Shown here: positions 18,608-28,092 of the stretch, piece by piece
Numbering within the stretch: the stretch's first letter is position 1
Layout of the letters: every line of letters starts with the position of its first letter
NCBI RefSeq assembly: GCF_005869225.1
Contig: NZ_SWFP01000004.1
Location: 620,001 to 684,000 of the forward strand
Direction of reading: 5' to 3'
Length of the DNA stretch: 64,000 nucleotides
Source of the DNA: Dyadobacter bucti
Lineage (GTDB): Bacteria > Bacteroidota > Bacteroidia > Cytophagales > Spirosomataceae
The notes under the pieces: model-generated
What the model saw: only the letters and a program-made list of their open reading frames with translations
Database searches by the model: none
What the model was told of the DNA's origin: nothing
Translations under genes and position numbers: made by a program

Positions 18608-20179
18608 TTATTTATCCCACCAAACAACACTCGAAAGCGTATTGGTACCACCCTGACGCGTACGCGCCTCGATGAAGTTTACCTTGTTATATTGTTCCTC
18701 CGAATCAGGTATTACAAAACGGGTCGGGATTTTTCCGCCTGTGAGGTTACCGGGATAATTGGTAGGGGTCAGCACAGGGTATCCGGTACGTCTCCAGTTA
18801 GAAAAGATCTCGTATTCGTCTTCGAGGAATAGGGATACCCATTTCTGGGTAGAGATTTGTTCAATTTGCTGTGCGACAGTTCCTGCAGTTTTATATGGAT
18901 TAGCAGCAATGTACGCAGCGATTTTTGCTTCCGAGATCGCGCCTGCCGCCCCAAACAGCGACCACTGACGCATACCTGCTTTTACAGCATTTTCATAAGC
19001 CACTGCCGCAGTGCTTCCATTGTACCAACCACGAACGGCAGCTTCTGCAAGGAGGAGGTTGGTTTCGGCATTTCCGAAAACGATCAGCGGTGCAGCATAT
19101 CTCAGAAGCGTAGCCGGATTGGGCTCAGAAAATGTGTTAAACTCCGCCGGGCGGCTGTTGAAAGCTGCATTGGGCATACCCAATTGCAGGGCTGTGGAAG
19201 TATCCGCAACGAAGGTTGAGCCCTCAGGTCTCCACACAATAGAGATCACATTCAGACGCGGGTCCTTCGTTGTTTTCAGGTGGTCGATCAGCGTTTTGGC
19301 AAATTTGCCGCCTTCCACATTGTCACCACCCGGGGTGATGTAATCCGTGCCCATCAAGCCGTTCGCAATAAAGTTACGGCTGAGTGTTTGGGAACCATCC
19401 ACATAAGCGATGATAGCCCTATCGTCGGCGCCAGTCGCATCGCTCAGGATAACGCCACCGGCAATCGCTTTTTCTACCCAGGTTTTCGCCATCGCCGGAT
19501 CTACTTCTGTCAGGCGCATACCCAGACGGAGCATCAGCGAGTATCCGAATTTTTTCCATTTGGCAATATCACCCGCATAAAGCAGGTCAGCTGCACCGAA
19601 AGTAGCCTTGGTTGCATCCAACGCTGTAACTGACTCGTCCAGTTCTTTTAAAAGGTCTGCGTAGATAGCCTGTTGCGTGTCATATTTCGGACCGTAGTTT
19701 TTGTCGGTTAATGCCTTTGCCGCATCGGAATAGGGAATATCGCCGTAAAGGTCGGTCAGTCGGTGGAAAATGTACGCTTTCCATATCCTTGCCGCAGACA
19801 GCTTGTTAACATCCGCTGGGTTGGTTTTCACAGCGTCTATTACCTGCTGTATCCCGATCACCGCACCCTGGCCTTGTCCTGTACCCGCATAAGCATTCCA
19901 GCTACCCTGAGAGTAACCGAAATTGAAATATTTGTCACCTGCCGCCGGTACTTCTTTATAGGTAGCAAAATGCTGCATCGACTGGCCGATGGTCAGGTAG
20001 GCCGCACCAGTAAAGTTGGTCGCTACACCGTCCAGCTGTGTACGGGTAAAAAGATAACCCGGCACAACCTCCGAATATTTGTTCGGGTCAACGTTCATTT
20101 CCTGGAAACCGTTGTCGCAGGAAGGAAGCAGAAGGGCCAACGGGGCCGCATATATCAATTTTTGAATAAGGCTTTTCAT
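18608..20179 (-). CDS. SusD/RagB-type lipoprotein (SusD-like_2), module 1
   Basis: SusD-like lipoproteins cap the SusC channel at the outer-membrane surface and bind the nutrient. The 523-residue product starts with a lipoprotein signal: a hydrophobic stretch and LLPSCDNG, with the lipidated Cys at about residue 21. Family features include DPNKYSEVVPGYLFT, WKAYIFHRLTDLYGDIPYSDA, the Asn/Glu-rich TPR-like helices and ETNLLLAEAAVRGWY. The end SSVVWWDK is typical of SusD-like_2 proteins. It follows SusC by 12 nt. The bound substrate cannot be deduced, but the neighbouring enzymes point to a small acylated amino compound or peptide and not a long polysaccharide. Confidence 0.93.
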   Translation of the reverse strand: MKSLIQKLIYAAPLALLLPSCDNGFQEMNVDPNKYSEVVPGYLFTRTQLDGVATNFTGAAYLTIGQSMQHFATYKEVPAAGDKYFNFGYSQGSWNAYAGTGQGQGAVIGIQQVIDAVKTNPADVNKLSAARIWKAYIFHRLTDLYGDIPYSDAAKALTDKNYGPKYDTQQAIYADLLKELDESVTALDATKATFGAADLLYAGDIAKWKKFGYSLMLRLGMRLTEVDPAMAKTWVEKAIAGGVILSDATGADDRAIIAYVDGSQTLSRNFIANGLMGTDYITPGGDNVEGGKFAKTLIDHLKTTKDPRLNVISIVWRPEGSTFVADTSTALQLGMPNAAFNSRPAEFNTFSEPNPATLLRYAAPLIVFGNAETNLLLAEAAVRGWYNGSTAAVAYENAVKAGMRQWSLFGAAGAISEAKIAAYIAANPYKTAGTVAQQIEQISTQKWVSLFLEDEYEIFSNWRRTGYPVLTPTNYPGNLTGGKIPTRFVIPDSEEQYNKVNFIEARTRQGGTNTLSSVVWWDK

Positions 20180-20191
20180 CGAAATTAGTTT

Positions 20192-23100
20192 TTAAAATTT
20201 CACCATTAAGTTCACACCCAGACTTCTTGTTCTTGGAACACCAAATGCCTCAAGACCTTGCGCGTTGGTGCTGGTGTAGCTTGACTCAGGATCGAAGTAT
20301 TGTTGCTTTTTGTCTTTGAAAAGAATAGCCAGGTTACGTGCTACGAATGAAACCGAAGCCGATTGCAGTTTCAGGAACGCAAGCTTGTTGACCGGGATAT
20401 TGTAGCTCAACACCACCTGACGAAGCTTGATGAAATCGTTGTTGAACATGAACATCGCTGTGTAGTTCTTGTCGTTGTCGTAGTAAGTATCCACGTCTTT
20501 TTTCTCCCAGGTTTTGCTGAAAGGAGCACCTTCCGGCGTTACACCTTCCACAGTAACACCTGTGTCGCGGCCTGGAAGTGTTTCCTGCGGCAAACCAAAA
20601 CGGTAGGCATATTGGTAAAGGTTGGAGTAAACGATGCTTCCGAATTTACCGTCGATGAGTACGTTCAGCGAGAAGTTTTTGTATCTGAAATTGTTGGTGA
20701 TACCCATTGTCCACGGTGGAGTACCTTGTCCGATTTCTTCCAGGTCGCCTCTTACCGCATATCCGCTGGATGTGTTGAATACCACGTTTCCGTTGGCATC
20801 TGTTTTTTTGCGGTAACCCCAGACAGTTCCATACGGTCTGTTTTTAGCGTTACGAACAATACCACCACCAACACCGGTACCAATATCAAGGTAGTCGATT
20901 CCGTCAACCAGCTGCTCGATCTTGCTTTTGTTGTAAGCCATATTGTAGCTCACATCCCAGCTGAAATTTCCTTTCTGGATCGGCGTACCTGTTATCAGTA
21001 ATTCTACTCCTTTGTTGCTCAGCTCGCCAACGTTCAGCAATGCAGACGTGTAACCCGACGACAATGCAATGTTGGTAGTCACGATATCGTCCGTGGTTTT
21101 ACGGTTATACAATGTGATATCCAAACCAAGGCGGTTGTTCAGGAATTTTGCTTCCAAACCTCCCTCATAGGTAGTTGAGGTCAGCGGTTTCAGATCCGGG
21201 TTAGGAACCTGTGAGGAAGCCAGGCCTTGCACCGGTCTTCCGTTGTGGCCGCCTTGCTGCATGTTATAATATTGGTAAATCTGATATGCGTTCACAGTAG
21301 CACCACCCACTTGCGCCCACGATCCGCGCAGTTTCGCAAAGCTGATTGTCGAAGGAAGGTTAAGCGCTTCCGACAACACCAGCGAAGCACCTACCGACGG
21401 GTAGAAAATGCTGTTGCTTTTTGGGTTCAAAACAGAAAACCAGTCCTGACGACCAGAGACAGTCAAGTATGCAAATCCTTTGTATCCAAAGTCAGCCGAA
21501 CCGAAAATCGAGTTGATCGCGCTTTTCAGGTAGGTAGGCGTGGTTGTCAGGGCTGCCAGGTTGGTGTAGCTATAAAAGTAAGGAATGGTAAATTCACTAC
21601 CTGCCATCACAGTCTGGTCAAAAACGCTGCGTTGTGCATTGGCGCCGGCCATAGCTGAGAAGCTGATGTTATCAAATTCTTTGTTATAATTCAAAGTCAC
21701 CATGCTGTTGGTTTCTGAGGAAGTTGTTTTTCTTCCTTCATAAGTACCCAGCGGGAAGTATGCATTATTGGTAGGCTGTACGTATTCGGAGGTGAAGCTG
21801 TAAAAATCCTGGCTTACACTACCTTTTACATAAAGGTTATCAAGAATGTCGTAGCGAATGCTTCCCTGGCTCAAAAAACGGTGTTTGGTATCGTCGTTTT
21901 TAAATTTGTTTACAACAAAGTAAGGGTTTGGCGCAGCAGGTACAGGGTTCCATTCCAATTCTTTGCCAGTTGTTGCATCATACCCCGGCGCAAGGCTGCG
22001 GATGTCTACCACGTTAGCCACCAGGTAGGTAGCCCAGTGCGGGTTCATATCTGCATATCCTACTTTCGGGCGGTTTGTTCCTTCTTCGAGGTTATACTGG
22101 AAAACAGTTTCAATGCTCAGTTTTTTACCCAAAAATGCATTCACGTTCAGGTTGGCGATGCGACGAGCGAATGACGAGTTGGGTACAACGCTGTTTGATT
22201 TGGTGTTGTTCAAACCCAGACGGAAGTTCACTGATTCGTTACCGCCTGTGAAAGCTACAGAGTTGATGTAGTTGGTACCGGTGTTATAAAAGTTTTTCAG
22301 GTTGTTTTTCTGGGGAGAATACGGGTGCATTTGTCCGTCAACCTGAATGGTAGGCTGACCGTCCATTTTGGCACCATAAGAAAGACGTCCTGTACTTTTC
22401 GCTATGTCCAGGGTAGCGGGTTTCACACCGTCCACACCTTGTCCATATTCATATTGCCAGTTAGGAATCACAGCCAATGTTTCAAATGTTGTGTTGCTGT
22501 TCACTTCTACACCGATCCCTTTTTGAGCGCGGCCTTTTTTGGTAGTGATCAAAATCACACCGTTGGATGCACGTGCACCGTAAAGCGCCGCAGCAGGACC
22601 GCCTTTCAAAACGCTGATCGACTCGATATCATCAGGGTTAATACCGCCGATACCGTCGCCACGGTCAACATTCATACCATTACCGTCAGCAGTTGTTCCA
22701 CCCGGTGTGGTGTTGTCCATCGGCATACCGTTGATCACATACAAAGGCTGGTTGTTACCATTCAAGGATCCGTTACCACGGATTACGATACGGCTAGATC
22801 CACCAGGGCCCGTCGCCATACCTGATGCATTCACACCTGCAATTTTACCGGTCAATGCGTTACCGATGTTATTTTCACGTGCTTGCGTAAATTCACTACC
22901 CTTTACTTCCGTAACCGCATAGGCAAGTGCTTTTTTCTCTTTGGCGATACCGAGGGCCGTTACAACTACCTCGTTCAGGGCTTTTGCCTCAGGTGCGAGC
23001 TGCACGGTGATATTTGCCTGGTTGCCTACTGTTACTTCCTGGGAAGTGTAGCCTACAAAGCTGAATATCAAAACAGCAGTAGGAAGCTCTGCGTCAGGGA

Positions 23101-23626
23101 TATCGATTGCGAATTTTCCGTCGACATCGGAAGAAGTTCCGCGCTGTGTTCCTTTTACCAGGATACTTACACCCGGCAAGGCGGAGCCGGTTTCATCTTT
23201 CACAACACCTGAAACATTGCGTTTCGGGGCTATTTTATTTTCTATCGGCGCATCTTCCACAGCGGTGCGCTCTCTTTTCAGGATAATACGGTCTTGTACC
23301 ACCTCGTAGGTTACCTTGTAAGGTGACAGTATTTTTGTCAGCACTTCAGAAAGGGCTTCTTCCTGAAATTTATAAGACGTTTTCTGGTTACTGAAAATCT
23401 GCGGGTTGTACATGAACTTAACCTTGGTCACATTTTCAATCTTTTCCAGAACGGTCTCCATTTCTGAATTGGCCAGGCGTAATGTCACTTTTTGTTCCAG
23501 TATCCGCTGTCCGCGTACGTCGTGCGCTTGCACGAATGTACCGACGGCAATTACCAGTAGGGCTTGATACAGAGTAATGCGCATGATTTTCTGTAAAGCA
23601 TGATGAAAATGTACTTGTTTTGACAT
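20192..23626 (-). CDS. SusC/RagA-type TonB-dependent outer-membrane transporter with STN domain, module 1
   Basis: This protein imports a nutrient through the outer membrane using TonB energy. I start at MSKQVHFHH; upstream in-frame ATGs would add up to 15 residues. After a signal region come an STN domain (LANSEMETVLEKIENVTKVKFMY in part), a CarboxypepD_reg-like domain (GVVKDETGSALPGVSILVKGT), the SusC signature LNEVVVTALGI, a plug (GKIAGVNASG, PLYVINGMPMDN, DIESISVLKGGPAAALYGARASNG) and a large beta-barrel ending in MVKF. The STN domain means it is expected to signal to the FecR/sigma pair encoded upstream. It is the first gene of the structural part of module 1, directly followed by SusD. 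Confidence 0.95.
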   Translation of the reverse strand: MSKQVHFHHALQKIMRITLYQALLVIAVGTFVQAHDVRGQRILEQKVTLRLANSEMETVLEKIENVTKVKFMYNPQIFSNQKTSYKFQEEALSEVLTKILSPYKVTYEVVQDRIILKRERTAVEDAPIENKIAPKRNVSGVVKDETGSALPGVSILVKGTQRGTSSDVDGKFAIDIPDAELPTAVLIFSFVGYTSQEVTVGNQANITVQLAPEAKALNEVVVTALGIAKEKKALAYAVTEVKGSEFTQARENNIGNALTGKIAGVNASGMATGPGGSSRIVIRGNGSLNGNNQPLYVINGMPMDNTTPGGTTADGNGMNVDRGDGIGGINPDDIESISVLKGGPAAALYGARASNGVILITTKKGRAQKGIGVEVNSNTTFETLAVIPNWQYEYGQGVDGVKPATLDIAKSTGRLSYGAKMDGQPTIQVDGQMHPYSPQKNNLKNFYNTGTNYINSVAFTGGNESVNFRLGLNNTKSNSVVPNSSFARRIANLNVNAFLGKKLSIETVFQYNLEEGTNRPKVGYADMNPHWATYLVANVVDIRSLAPGYDATTGKELEWNPVPAAPNPYFVVNKFKNDDTKHRFLSQGSIRYDILDNLYVKGSVSQDFYSFTSEYVQPTNNAYFPLGTYEGRKTTSSETNSMVTLNYNKEFDNISFSAMAGANAQRSVFDQTVMAGSEFTIPYFYSYTNLAALTTTPTYLKSAINSIFGSADFGYKGFAYLTVSGRQDWFSVLNPKSNSIFYPSVGASLVLSEALNLPSTISFAKLRGSWAQVGGATVNAYQIYQYYNMQQGGHNGRPVQGLASSQVPNPDLKPLTSTTYEGGLEAKFLNNRLGLDITLYNRKTTDDIVTTNIALSSGYTSALLNVGELSNKGVELLITGTPIQKGNFSWDVSYNMAYNKSKIEQLVDGIDYLDIGTGVGGGIVRNAKNRPYGTVWGYRKKTDANGNVVFNTSSGYAVRGDLEEIGQGTPPWTMGITNNFRYKNFSLNVLIDGKFGSIVYSNLYQYAYRFGLPQETLPGRDTGVTVEGVTPEGAPFSKTWEKKDVDTYYDNDKNYTAMFMFNNDFIKLRQVVLSYNIPVNKLAFLKLQSASVSFVARNLAILFKDKKQQYFDPESSYTSTNAQGLEAFGVPRTRSLGVNLMVKF

Positions 23627-23841
23627 AATTTTGATTTTTGTCGGGTTAAAATTCGGCATAATGATTCCCACGGATCTGCGACGCAGATCTCGTTAATTTG
23701 AACAATCGGGGGTCTTCTCGAGTCGGTGGTGTTGCAGCATCATCGACTCATTTTTTTACAGGCAGTTAGTAGCAGGTATTGTCATAGGCGGTGCAACGGT
23801 TTTTTTATTTTATTTATAATTGGTTCAGAGATTATCGTCTT

Positions 23842-24951
23842 TCAACAGCCTTTGCTGCTGATAATAATGCTGGCATCCATCTGTTCGTAATGTGCTCCCA
23901 GGGTCTTGCAGATCAGGTTTATTTTTTCAAACAACGGCTCGTCGGAAAGCGATGCTGTGAGATAGCAATTCTGCATGACTTCGGCATCAAATATGATCTT
24001 CACACCATAAGATTTTTCGAGTGTGGCGAATACTTCGGAGATAGGGGTGCCCTTGAATTCAAATGACTGCCGCTGGATCGGGAGCTCCAGTAACTTCGGA
24101 TCTTCGATCAGGCTTCTGGTCAGACGCAGTTCTTTGGGGGCAAAAACGATCTGCTGATTTGGCGTAAGTACCATCCCCCCGAGCTTTTCGTCTGCGTGCT
24201 GGGTTTCAACGGCGTCTTTGGTCATCGGGAACACGGAGACCTTTCCGGTCTTTACCACCACTTTCACATCTTTGTCATTATCAAATGCGCTGACTTTGAA
24301 ACTTGTTCCCAAAACTTTGGTAGCCAGCGTACTGGCATATACGTAAAACGGCTTGTCCGGATTTTTCGCTACTTCAAAAAACGCTTCTCCCGTCAGAAAA
24401 ACTTCCCTGCGCTGGCCTTCGAACCTTTTTGGATAAGTGATGCGGCTTTTGGGCTGTAAAACCACCGAACTTCCATCTTCGAGTATCACCAGCTTTGCTT
24501 TGTCCGATGTATTCAATTCTTCTACCAGCGGTTCTTTGATCTGGCTCAGGATCTGCCTGTACTGTTCTGATTTTTGCTGGGTGGCCGTTTGCTTGTTAAA
24601 CCAGAAGCCGGCAAAAAGCAACAAAAGGACTGACGCCGCCAGATGATACCAGTGCGGCCGGAAACTGATCAGCCTAAATGACTTTCTCCCGTTATTCTCA
24701 CCGATGGCATGTGAGAGGCGGTATATTTCGTTGGCAACTTCTTCATCAGAAATATTATCAAAGCTGACTTCTGTAAGGTTCAGCAGGAGTTTGGCCTTTG
24801 TTACGAGATCAAGCTTATCGGGATTGAGGTGAAGCCATTCCACCCAGATCATCTCTTCTTCGGGATCATTGAATATGACCCACCGCCTGAACGAGGGGTC
24901 GGCTGCGAGTTCTTCCGGAAGAAAATTGCGGTAATTTTGCATATCGGGCAA
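23842..24951 (-). CDS. FecR-family anti-sigma factor, module 1
   Basis: FecR proteins span the inner membrane and control an ECF sigma factor in response to an STN-containing TonB-dependent transporter. The 369-residue protein has a cytoplasmic N-terminal part, one membrane segment at about residues 107-123 (LAASVLLLLFAGFWF), the FecR domain (LEDGSSVVLQPKSRITYPKRF, EVFLTGEAFFEVAKNPDKPFYV, TKVLGTSFKV) and a C-terminal DUF4974 domain (FKGTPISEVFATLEKSYGVKI). It lies between the sigma factor and SusC genes. The 239-nt gap to the sigma gene is longer than in module 2. Confidence 0.93.
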   Translation of the reverse strand: MPDMQNYRNFLPEELAADPSFRRWVIFNDPEEEMIWVEWLHLNPDKLDLVTKAKLLLNLTEVSFDNISDEEVANEIYRLSHAIGENNGRKSFRLISFRPHWYHLAASVLLLLFAGFWFNKQTATQQKSEQYRQILSQIKEPLVEELNTSDKAKLVILEDGSSVVLQPKSRITYPKRFEGQRREVFLTGEAFFEVAKNPDKPFYVYASTLATKVLGTSFKVSAFDNDKDVKVVVKTGKVSVFPMTKDAVETQHADEKLGGMVLTPNQQIVFAPKELRLTRSLIEDPKLLELPIQRQSFEFKGTPISEVFATLEKSYGVKIIFDAEVMQNCYLTASLSDEPLFEKINLICKTLGAHYEQMDASIIISSKGC

Positions 24952-25190
24952 ATAATAGTATGGCTAATTATTTGAAGGATGCAGGATTCTTGGGGTGATA
25001 CTCTTTTTTCGAAAATTATTTTTTGAATTTTTTGTGGGAGGAGACGGAAGAGTTGGATACAGTATGCCATCTGCGGTTTTTTTACGGCCTGAGGCCGGTG
25101 TCGCTCGGACGTACCGGGCGGCCGGGCGGTTTGAAACTACGCCCAACTTTTGCTTAGCCGAAATTAGGCCATGCCTGGTTCGATATCCAG

Positions 25191-25820
25191 CTAAACTGTA
25201 ATAATCGCGGACAGTAAAAGTATATGACTTACCGGGATGGCGCTTTTGAGGGCGGAAATGGCTTTGAAGAGCAAATTGGCTACCGACTGCCGGTTTACCT
25301 GCATAAAGTCGGCGATCTGTTCATTGTCCATTCCCTCGAAATATTTGAGGAAAACAGCCTCTTTCTGACGTCTGGGCAGATCGTTGATGGCTGTGCGGAC
25401 CATTACCTGGTTCTTGGAATAGACCTCGTTTTTCTCAATTTCAGTTTCGATGGTCTGGTAGTCGGAAAGTTCATCTATCTCGTCCAGGTCGAGCAAAGGC
25501 CGGGCGGTGTTATTCCGGCGAAACTCCTGCAAAAGCTGATTTCGCATTGCTTTCAGGAAATAGATGGAAACAAACTGGATATTGATCGTCTCCCTTTTTT
25601 CCCAGATGTGGATCAGCAGTTCCTGGATCGAATCTTTGATGAACTCGCGGTCGGACGTATAGCTGGTAGCGTAGTTAAACAACGTCCGGTACAGCCGGTC
25701 TGCCAGCTGGCAAAAGGACAGACTATCGCCAGCCTGTGACTGTTGCCAGAGATTTAATAGAACTGCGTTCTCTTCTGCTATGCGTTGTCTCTTATTCAAA
25801 TCAGTTAAGGTCAGATACAA
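25191..25820 (-). CDS. ECF (FecI-like) RNA polymerase sigma factor, module 1
   Basis: This 209-residue sigma-70 family factor of the extracytoplasmic-function type should direct RNA polymerase to the SusC operon when released by the neighbouring FecR. Region 2 is seen in YATSYTSDREFIKDSIQELLIHIWEKRE and VSIYFLKAMRNQLL. Region 4 is seen in LPRRQKEAVFLKYFEGMDNEQIADFMQVNRQSVANLLFKAI in sections, a helix-turn-helix. The last about 15 residues form a hydrophobic tail (HILLLSAIITV), which is an unusual end for a soluble sigma factor. Region 2 is less canonical than in the module 2 factor. Confidence 0.9.
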   Translation of the reverse strand: MYLTLTDLNKRQRIAEENAVLLNLWQQSQAGDSLSFCQLADRLYRTLFNYATSYTSDREFIKDSIQELLIHIWEKRETINIQFVSIYFLKAMRNQLLQEFRRNNTARPLLDLDEIDELSDYQTIETEIEKNEVYSKNQVMVRTAINDLPRRQKEAVFLKYFEGMDNEQIADFMQVNRQSVANLLFKAISALKSAIPVSHILLLSAIITV

Positions 25821-25843
25821 AGTAACTGTTAAATGTGTAAAAT

Positions 25844-25918
25844 CTAAAATATAAGTCGGACTTTATTTTTATTATTAAAATTATATATGGTTTAATTGTA
25901 CTATCCTAAAATATAAGT
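25844..25918. promoter_or_regulatory. Direct repeats upstream of the module 1 sigma-factor gene
   Basis: CTAAAATATAAGT occurs twice (25844-25856 and 25906-25918), 62 nt apart, in AT-rich DNA 24-98 nt upstream of the sigma-factor start. Repeated 13-mers in a promoter region are candidates for regulator binding or for a duplicated promoter. No matching -33/-7 pair is clear. Confidence 0.35.
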
Positions 25919-26019
25919 TTGAAATTTCAATATTTTGGCCTGTCAGGCATGCCGGGATTGGGGGCCGGGGTTGCTATCTGTGGTCATGTATTGCCGTGCG
26001 GGTTGTTTGTGGGTGTGTG

Positions 26020-26070
26020 AAAAAAAAGGCGATCACAGCTTGTGGTTGTAACGCCATTGCTGTGATCGTC
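26020..26070 (-). terminator. Strong intrinsic terminator at the end of module 2
   Basis: On the minus strand an 11-bp stem (26059-26069 pairing with 26029-26039, one terminal mismatch, core GATCACAGC/GCTGTGATC) is followed directly by a run of T residues. It lies 23 nt after the ridA stop. This is a textbook intrinsic terminator, marking the end of the module 2 operon and separating it from the module 1 sigma gene. Confidence 0.85.
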
Positions 26071-26092
26071 TGATTACTGGGTTAGCGAGAGG

Positions 26093-26548
26093 CTATATGT
26101 AGGCGATACAGTCGATTTCAACGAGTGAGTCACCTGGTACGCCTCCGTAAACCGCTACGGTCGTGCGGCATGGGGGCTTGCTTCCAAAACGTCCCTTATA
26201 GGCTTCGTTCATGGCTTTGTAATCATTCAGGTCATGAAGGAAAACGCTGCATTTCAATACTTTTTCCATAGAAGAACCAGCTTTGATCAGTTCTTTTTCC
26301 AGTTCGTCGAGAACGTGCTTTGTGTGCGCAGTGATATCACCTTCAAAGTGGGCGCCTTTCCCGGCGACAAATACCATATTGTTGAATTTGGTATGTCCGG
26401 AAAACAACGGTACATCCTGCAACATCACCACGTCGCCGACTTCTTTTTCAGGAGCGGCCGGTTCTGCTTTTGCAGCAATGCCGAAACCGGCTACACCGGC
26501 AACGGAAGCGAACAATTTTTTAAGGATAGATCTTCTTTCAGACTTCAT
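26093..26548 (-). CDS. Tat-exported RidA/YjgF family enamine-imine deaminase
   Basis: RidA hydrolyses reactive enamines/imines released by PLP enzymes, giving a keto acid and ammonia, and is normally cytoplasmic. This 151-residue protein has an extra N-terminal segment, ERRSILKKLFASVAG, with a twin-arginine motif and hydrophobic stretch, followed by an Ala-rich cleavage region. The mature part (about 35-151) is a full RidA domain. The substrate-carboxylate arginine is kept as Arg128 in PPCRTTVAVYG and a glutamate is kept as Glu144 in LVEIDCIAY. It is the last gene of module 2, whose fourth-last to first genes include a Tat-exported PLP enzyme. I infer that it clears the imine made by that enzyme in the periplasm. 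Confidence 0.88.
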   Translation of the reverse strand: MKSERRSILKKLFASVAGVAGFGIAAKAEPAAPEKEVGDVVMLQDVPLFSGHTKFNNMVFVAGKGAHFEGDITAHTKHVLDELEKELIKAGSSMEKVLKCSVFLHDLNDYKAMNEAYKGRFGSKPPCRTTVAVYGGVPGDSLVEIDCIAYI

Positions 26549-26583
26549 AAACGTGGAAATTAAGGTTAGTTAGAACGATAATA

Positions 26584-28071
26584 CTACTTTTTTTTCTTCT
26601 TGCCTTCCTTTGCGATTTTTTCGCCGGCAGGCAATGTGATTTTCCAGAGGCTTCCTCCGGCTTTGTTTCCGCCCTGTTTTCCGCCATACTCAATGATATA
26701 CACGGCGTTCCCGATCAGGAGCGCGTCCGTAGGCGAGGTGAAATTTTCGACGATGCGGGTGGTTTTGACTTTATAGTTGTCAGTGGCCTTGTCATAGATC
26801 ATATCCAGGTGCAGTAAATCCTTTCCCTGCCTTCTCAGCGGACTTGGATTGACTACCCCGTTTCGTGGCCCGCCGGTATAACGCATGACAAACCCGTCGC
26901 CGGTCAGGTCTTTCCCGAGCGCTTTTTTATTGTCGAAAAACAATGCGAGCGGGGAGGAGTGTGCGTTAAAAGTACCCACGGTTGCGCCGGTCGTATCCCC
27001 GTCCATAACCACACCGGTTTTTCTGTCGCGGTACTCGTTGGCATCCGGGCCCATATTCTGCACCGAAGGACTGAATGTTACGCCTGCGGGTCTTTTAGGA
27101 AAATCGGGATCATTGTGAAAATACTTCATCAGCCATGCAAAAGCAAACTTGCTCATGAAAGGATCTTTTTCAGGGTCAGGCTGATAGTCAGGGTATTGTT
27201 GCGGGTTTTCTATTCCGCCCATCACCCAGGGAAATCCATAGTGATGTCCTTTTCTTACCCAAAACATATCCTCCGGATGATCGTAGTCACCGGAATTGGA
27301 TACAGCAAAGAGGTTTCCTTTCGGATCAAAAGCCATATCATAGGCATTTCTGATACCTTCTGCATAGAGATAACCGTCGGCTTTCAGTTTGGCAACGTCG
27401 GTGGTAAGTAACAGGTCTTTTGCATTGATCGGGAAGCGGAATATGTTAGCTGTGAGGGCATTGTCCCTGGCATTTGGATATTCGCCTCCATTGTCCTGAA
27501 CTTCTCCGTGATCGGTACGCGCACCAGTGTTCACAAAAATATACTTCCCGTCCGGGCTGATCTCAAGTGCGTTCCAGCCGTGGTCGAAAGTGGTTTTGTT
27601 GGCCCCGTATTCAACTGTATTAAATACGACGGTCATTTCCGGCTTGGTAACCCCGCTTTTCATTTCATAGCGGACCATTTTTCCTTTGTTTCCTTTGTTG
27701 TTGTTGACGTTGATATTGCCCGCAAGAAACAGCATATTCCCGTGAAAAGCAGCGCCTTGCAAACGGGGGATGCCATGATCTTCGACGGTAAGGAGTTTCT
27801 CGCTGACGGGTTTCCCGTCCACTTCCTTTATTTTATATACATCACCATAAAAGGTAGTATAATATATTTCGCCGGTAACCGGGTGACGGATGATCCGCAC
27901 AGCGTCCGGTTCCACTTTCATGTACTCTTCAATCGTGATATCATCACGAAGTGCCCTGGGTGTACTGGTTGTTACCGGCGGCCGGGAATCCTGGCCAATT
28001 GCGTGGATGGACAAGACCAGGGCAAACAGGGCTGTTAATCCGGAGTTCAGAAGTTTGTTTGGGATAAGCAT
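26584..28071 (-). CDS. Exported PQQ-type soluble sugar dehydrogenase (beta-propeller)
   Basis: The protein resembles PQQ-dependent soluble aldose/glucose dehydrogenases that oxidise a sugar to its lactone in the periplasm. A Sec signal (about 1-26, ending AIGQ) is followed by a six-bladed propeller. Visible motifs are DHGWNALEISPDGKYIFVNTGAR, YAEGIRNAYDMAFDP (matching the GxRNxxGLAF motif of the family, with the PQQ-contact Arg) and YIIEYGG. The distal His is probably in the HGW or HDP-like blocks. The C terminus is a short Lys run. Length, 495 residues, is slightly above the family norm. It lies between a cytochrome c gene (21 nt upstream) and ridA (35 nt downstream). Cofactor and substrate remain to be shown. 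Confidence 0.85.
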   Translation of the reverse strand: MLIPNKLLNSGLTALFALVLSIHAIGQDSRPPVTTSTPRALRDDITIEEYMKVEPDAVRIIRHPVTGEIYYTTFYGDVYKIKEVDGKPVSEKLLTVEDHGIPRLQGAAFHGNMLFLAGNINVNNNKGNKGKMVRYEMKSGVTKPEMTVVFNTVEYGANKTTFDHGWNALEISPDGKYIFVNTGARTDHGEVQDNGGEYPNARDNALTANIFRFPINAKDLLLTTDVAKLKADGYLYAEGIRNAYDMAFDPKGNLFAVSNSGDYDHPEDMFWVRKGHHYGFPWVMGGIENPQQYPDYQPDPEKDPFMSKFAFAWLMKYFHNDPDFPKRPAGVTFSPSVQNMGPDANEYRDRKTGVVMDGDTTGATVGTFNAHSSPLALFFDNKKALGKDLTGDGFVMRYTGGPRNGVVNPSPLRRQGKDLLHLDMIYDKATDNYKVKTTRIVENFTSPTDALLIGNAVYIIEYGGKQGGNKAGGSLWKITLPAGEKIAKEGKKKKK

Positions 28072-28092
28072 TTGTATAAAATAGGTTCAGGA

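Noticed and set aside
22325-22825. Long plus-strand frames opposite the SusC gene and other genes
   Set aside because: They lie wholly opposite well-supported genes, lack family motifs and reflect codon bias on the other strand.
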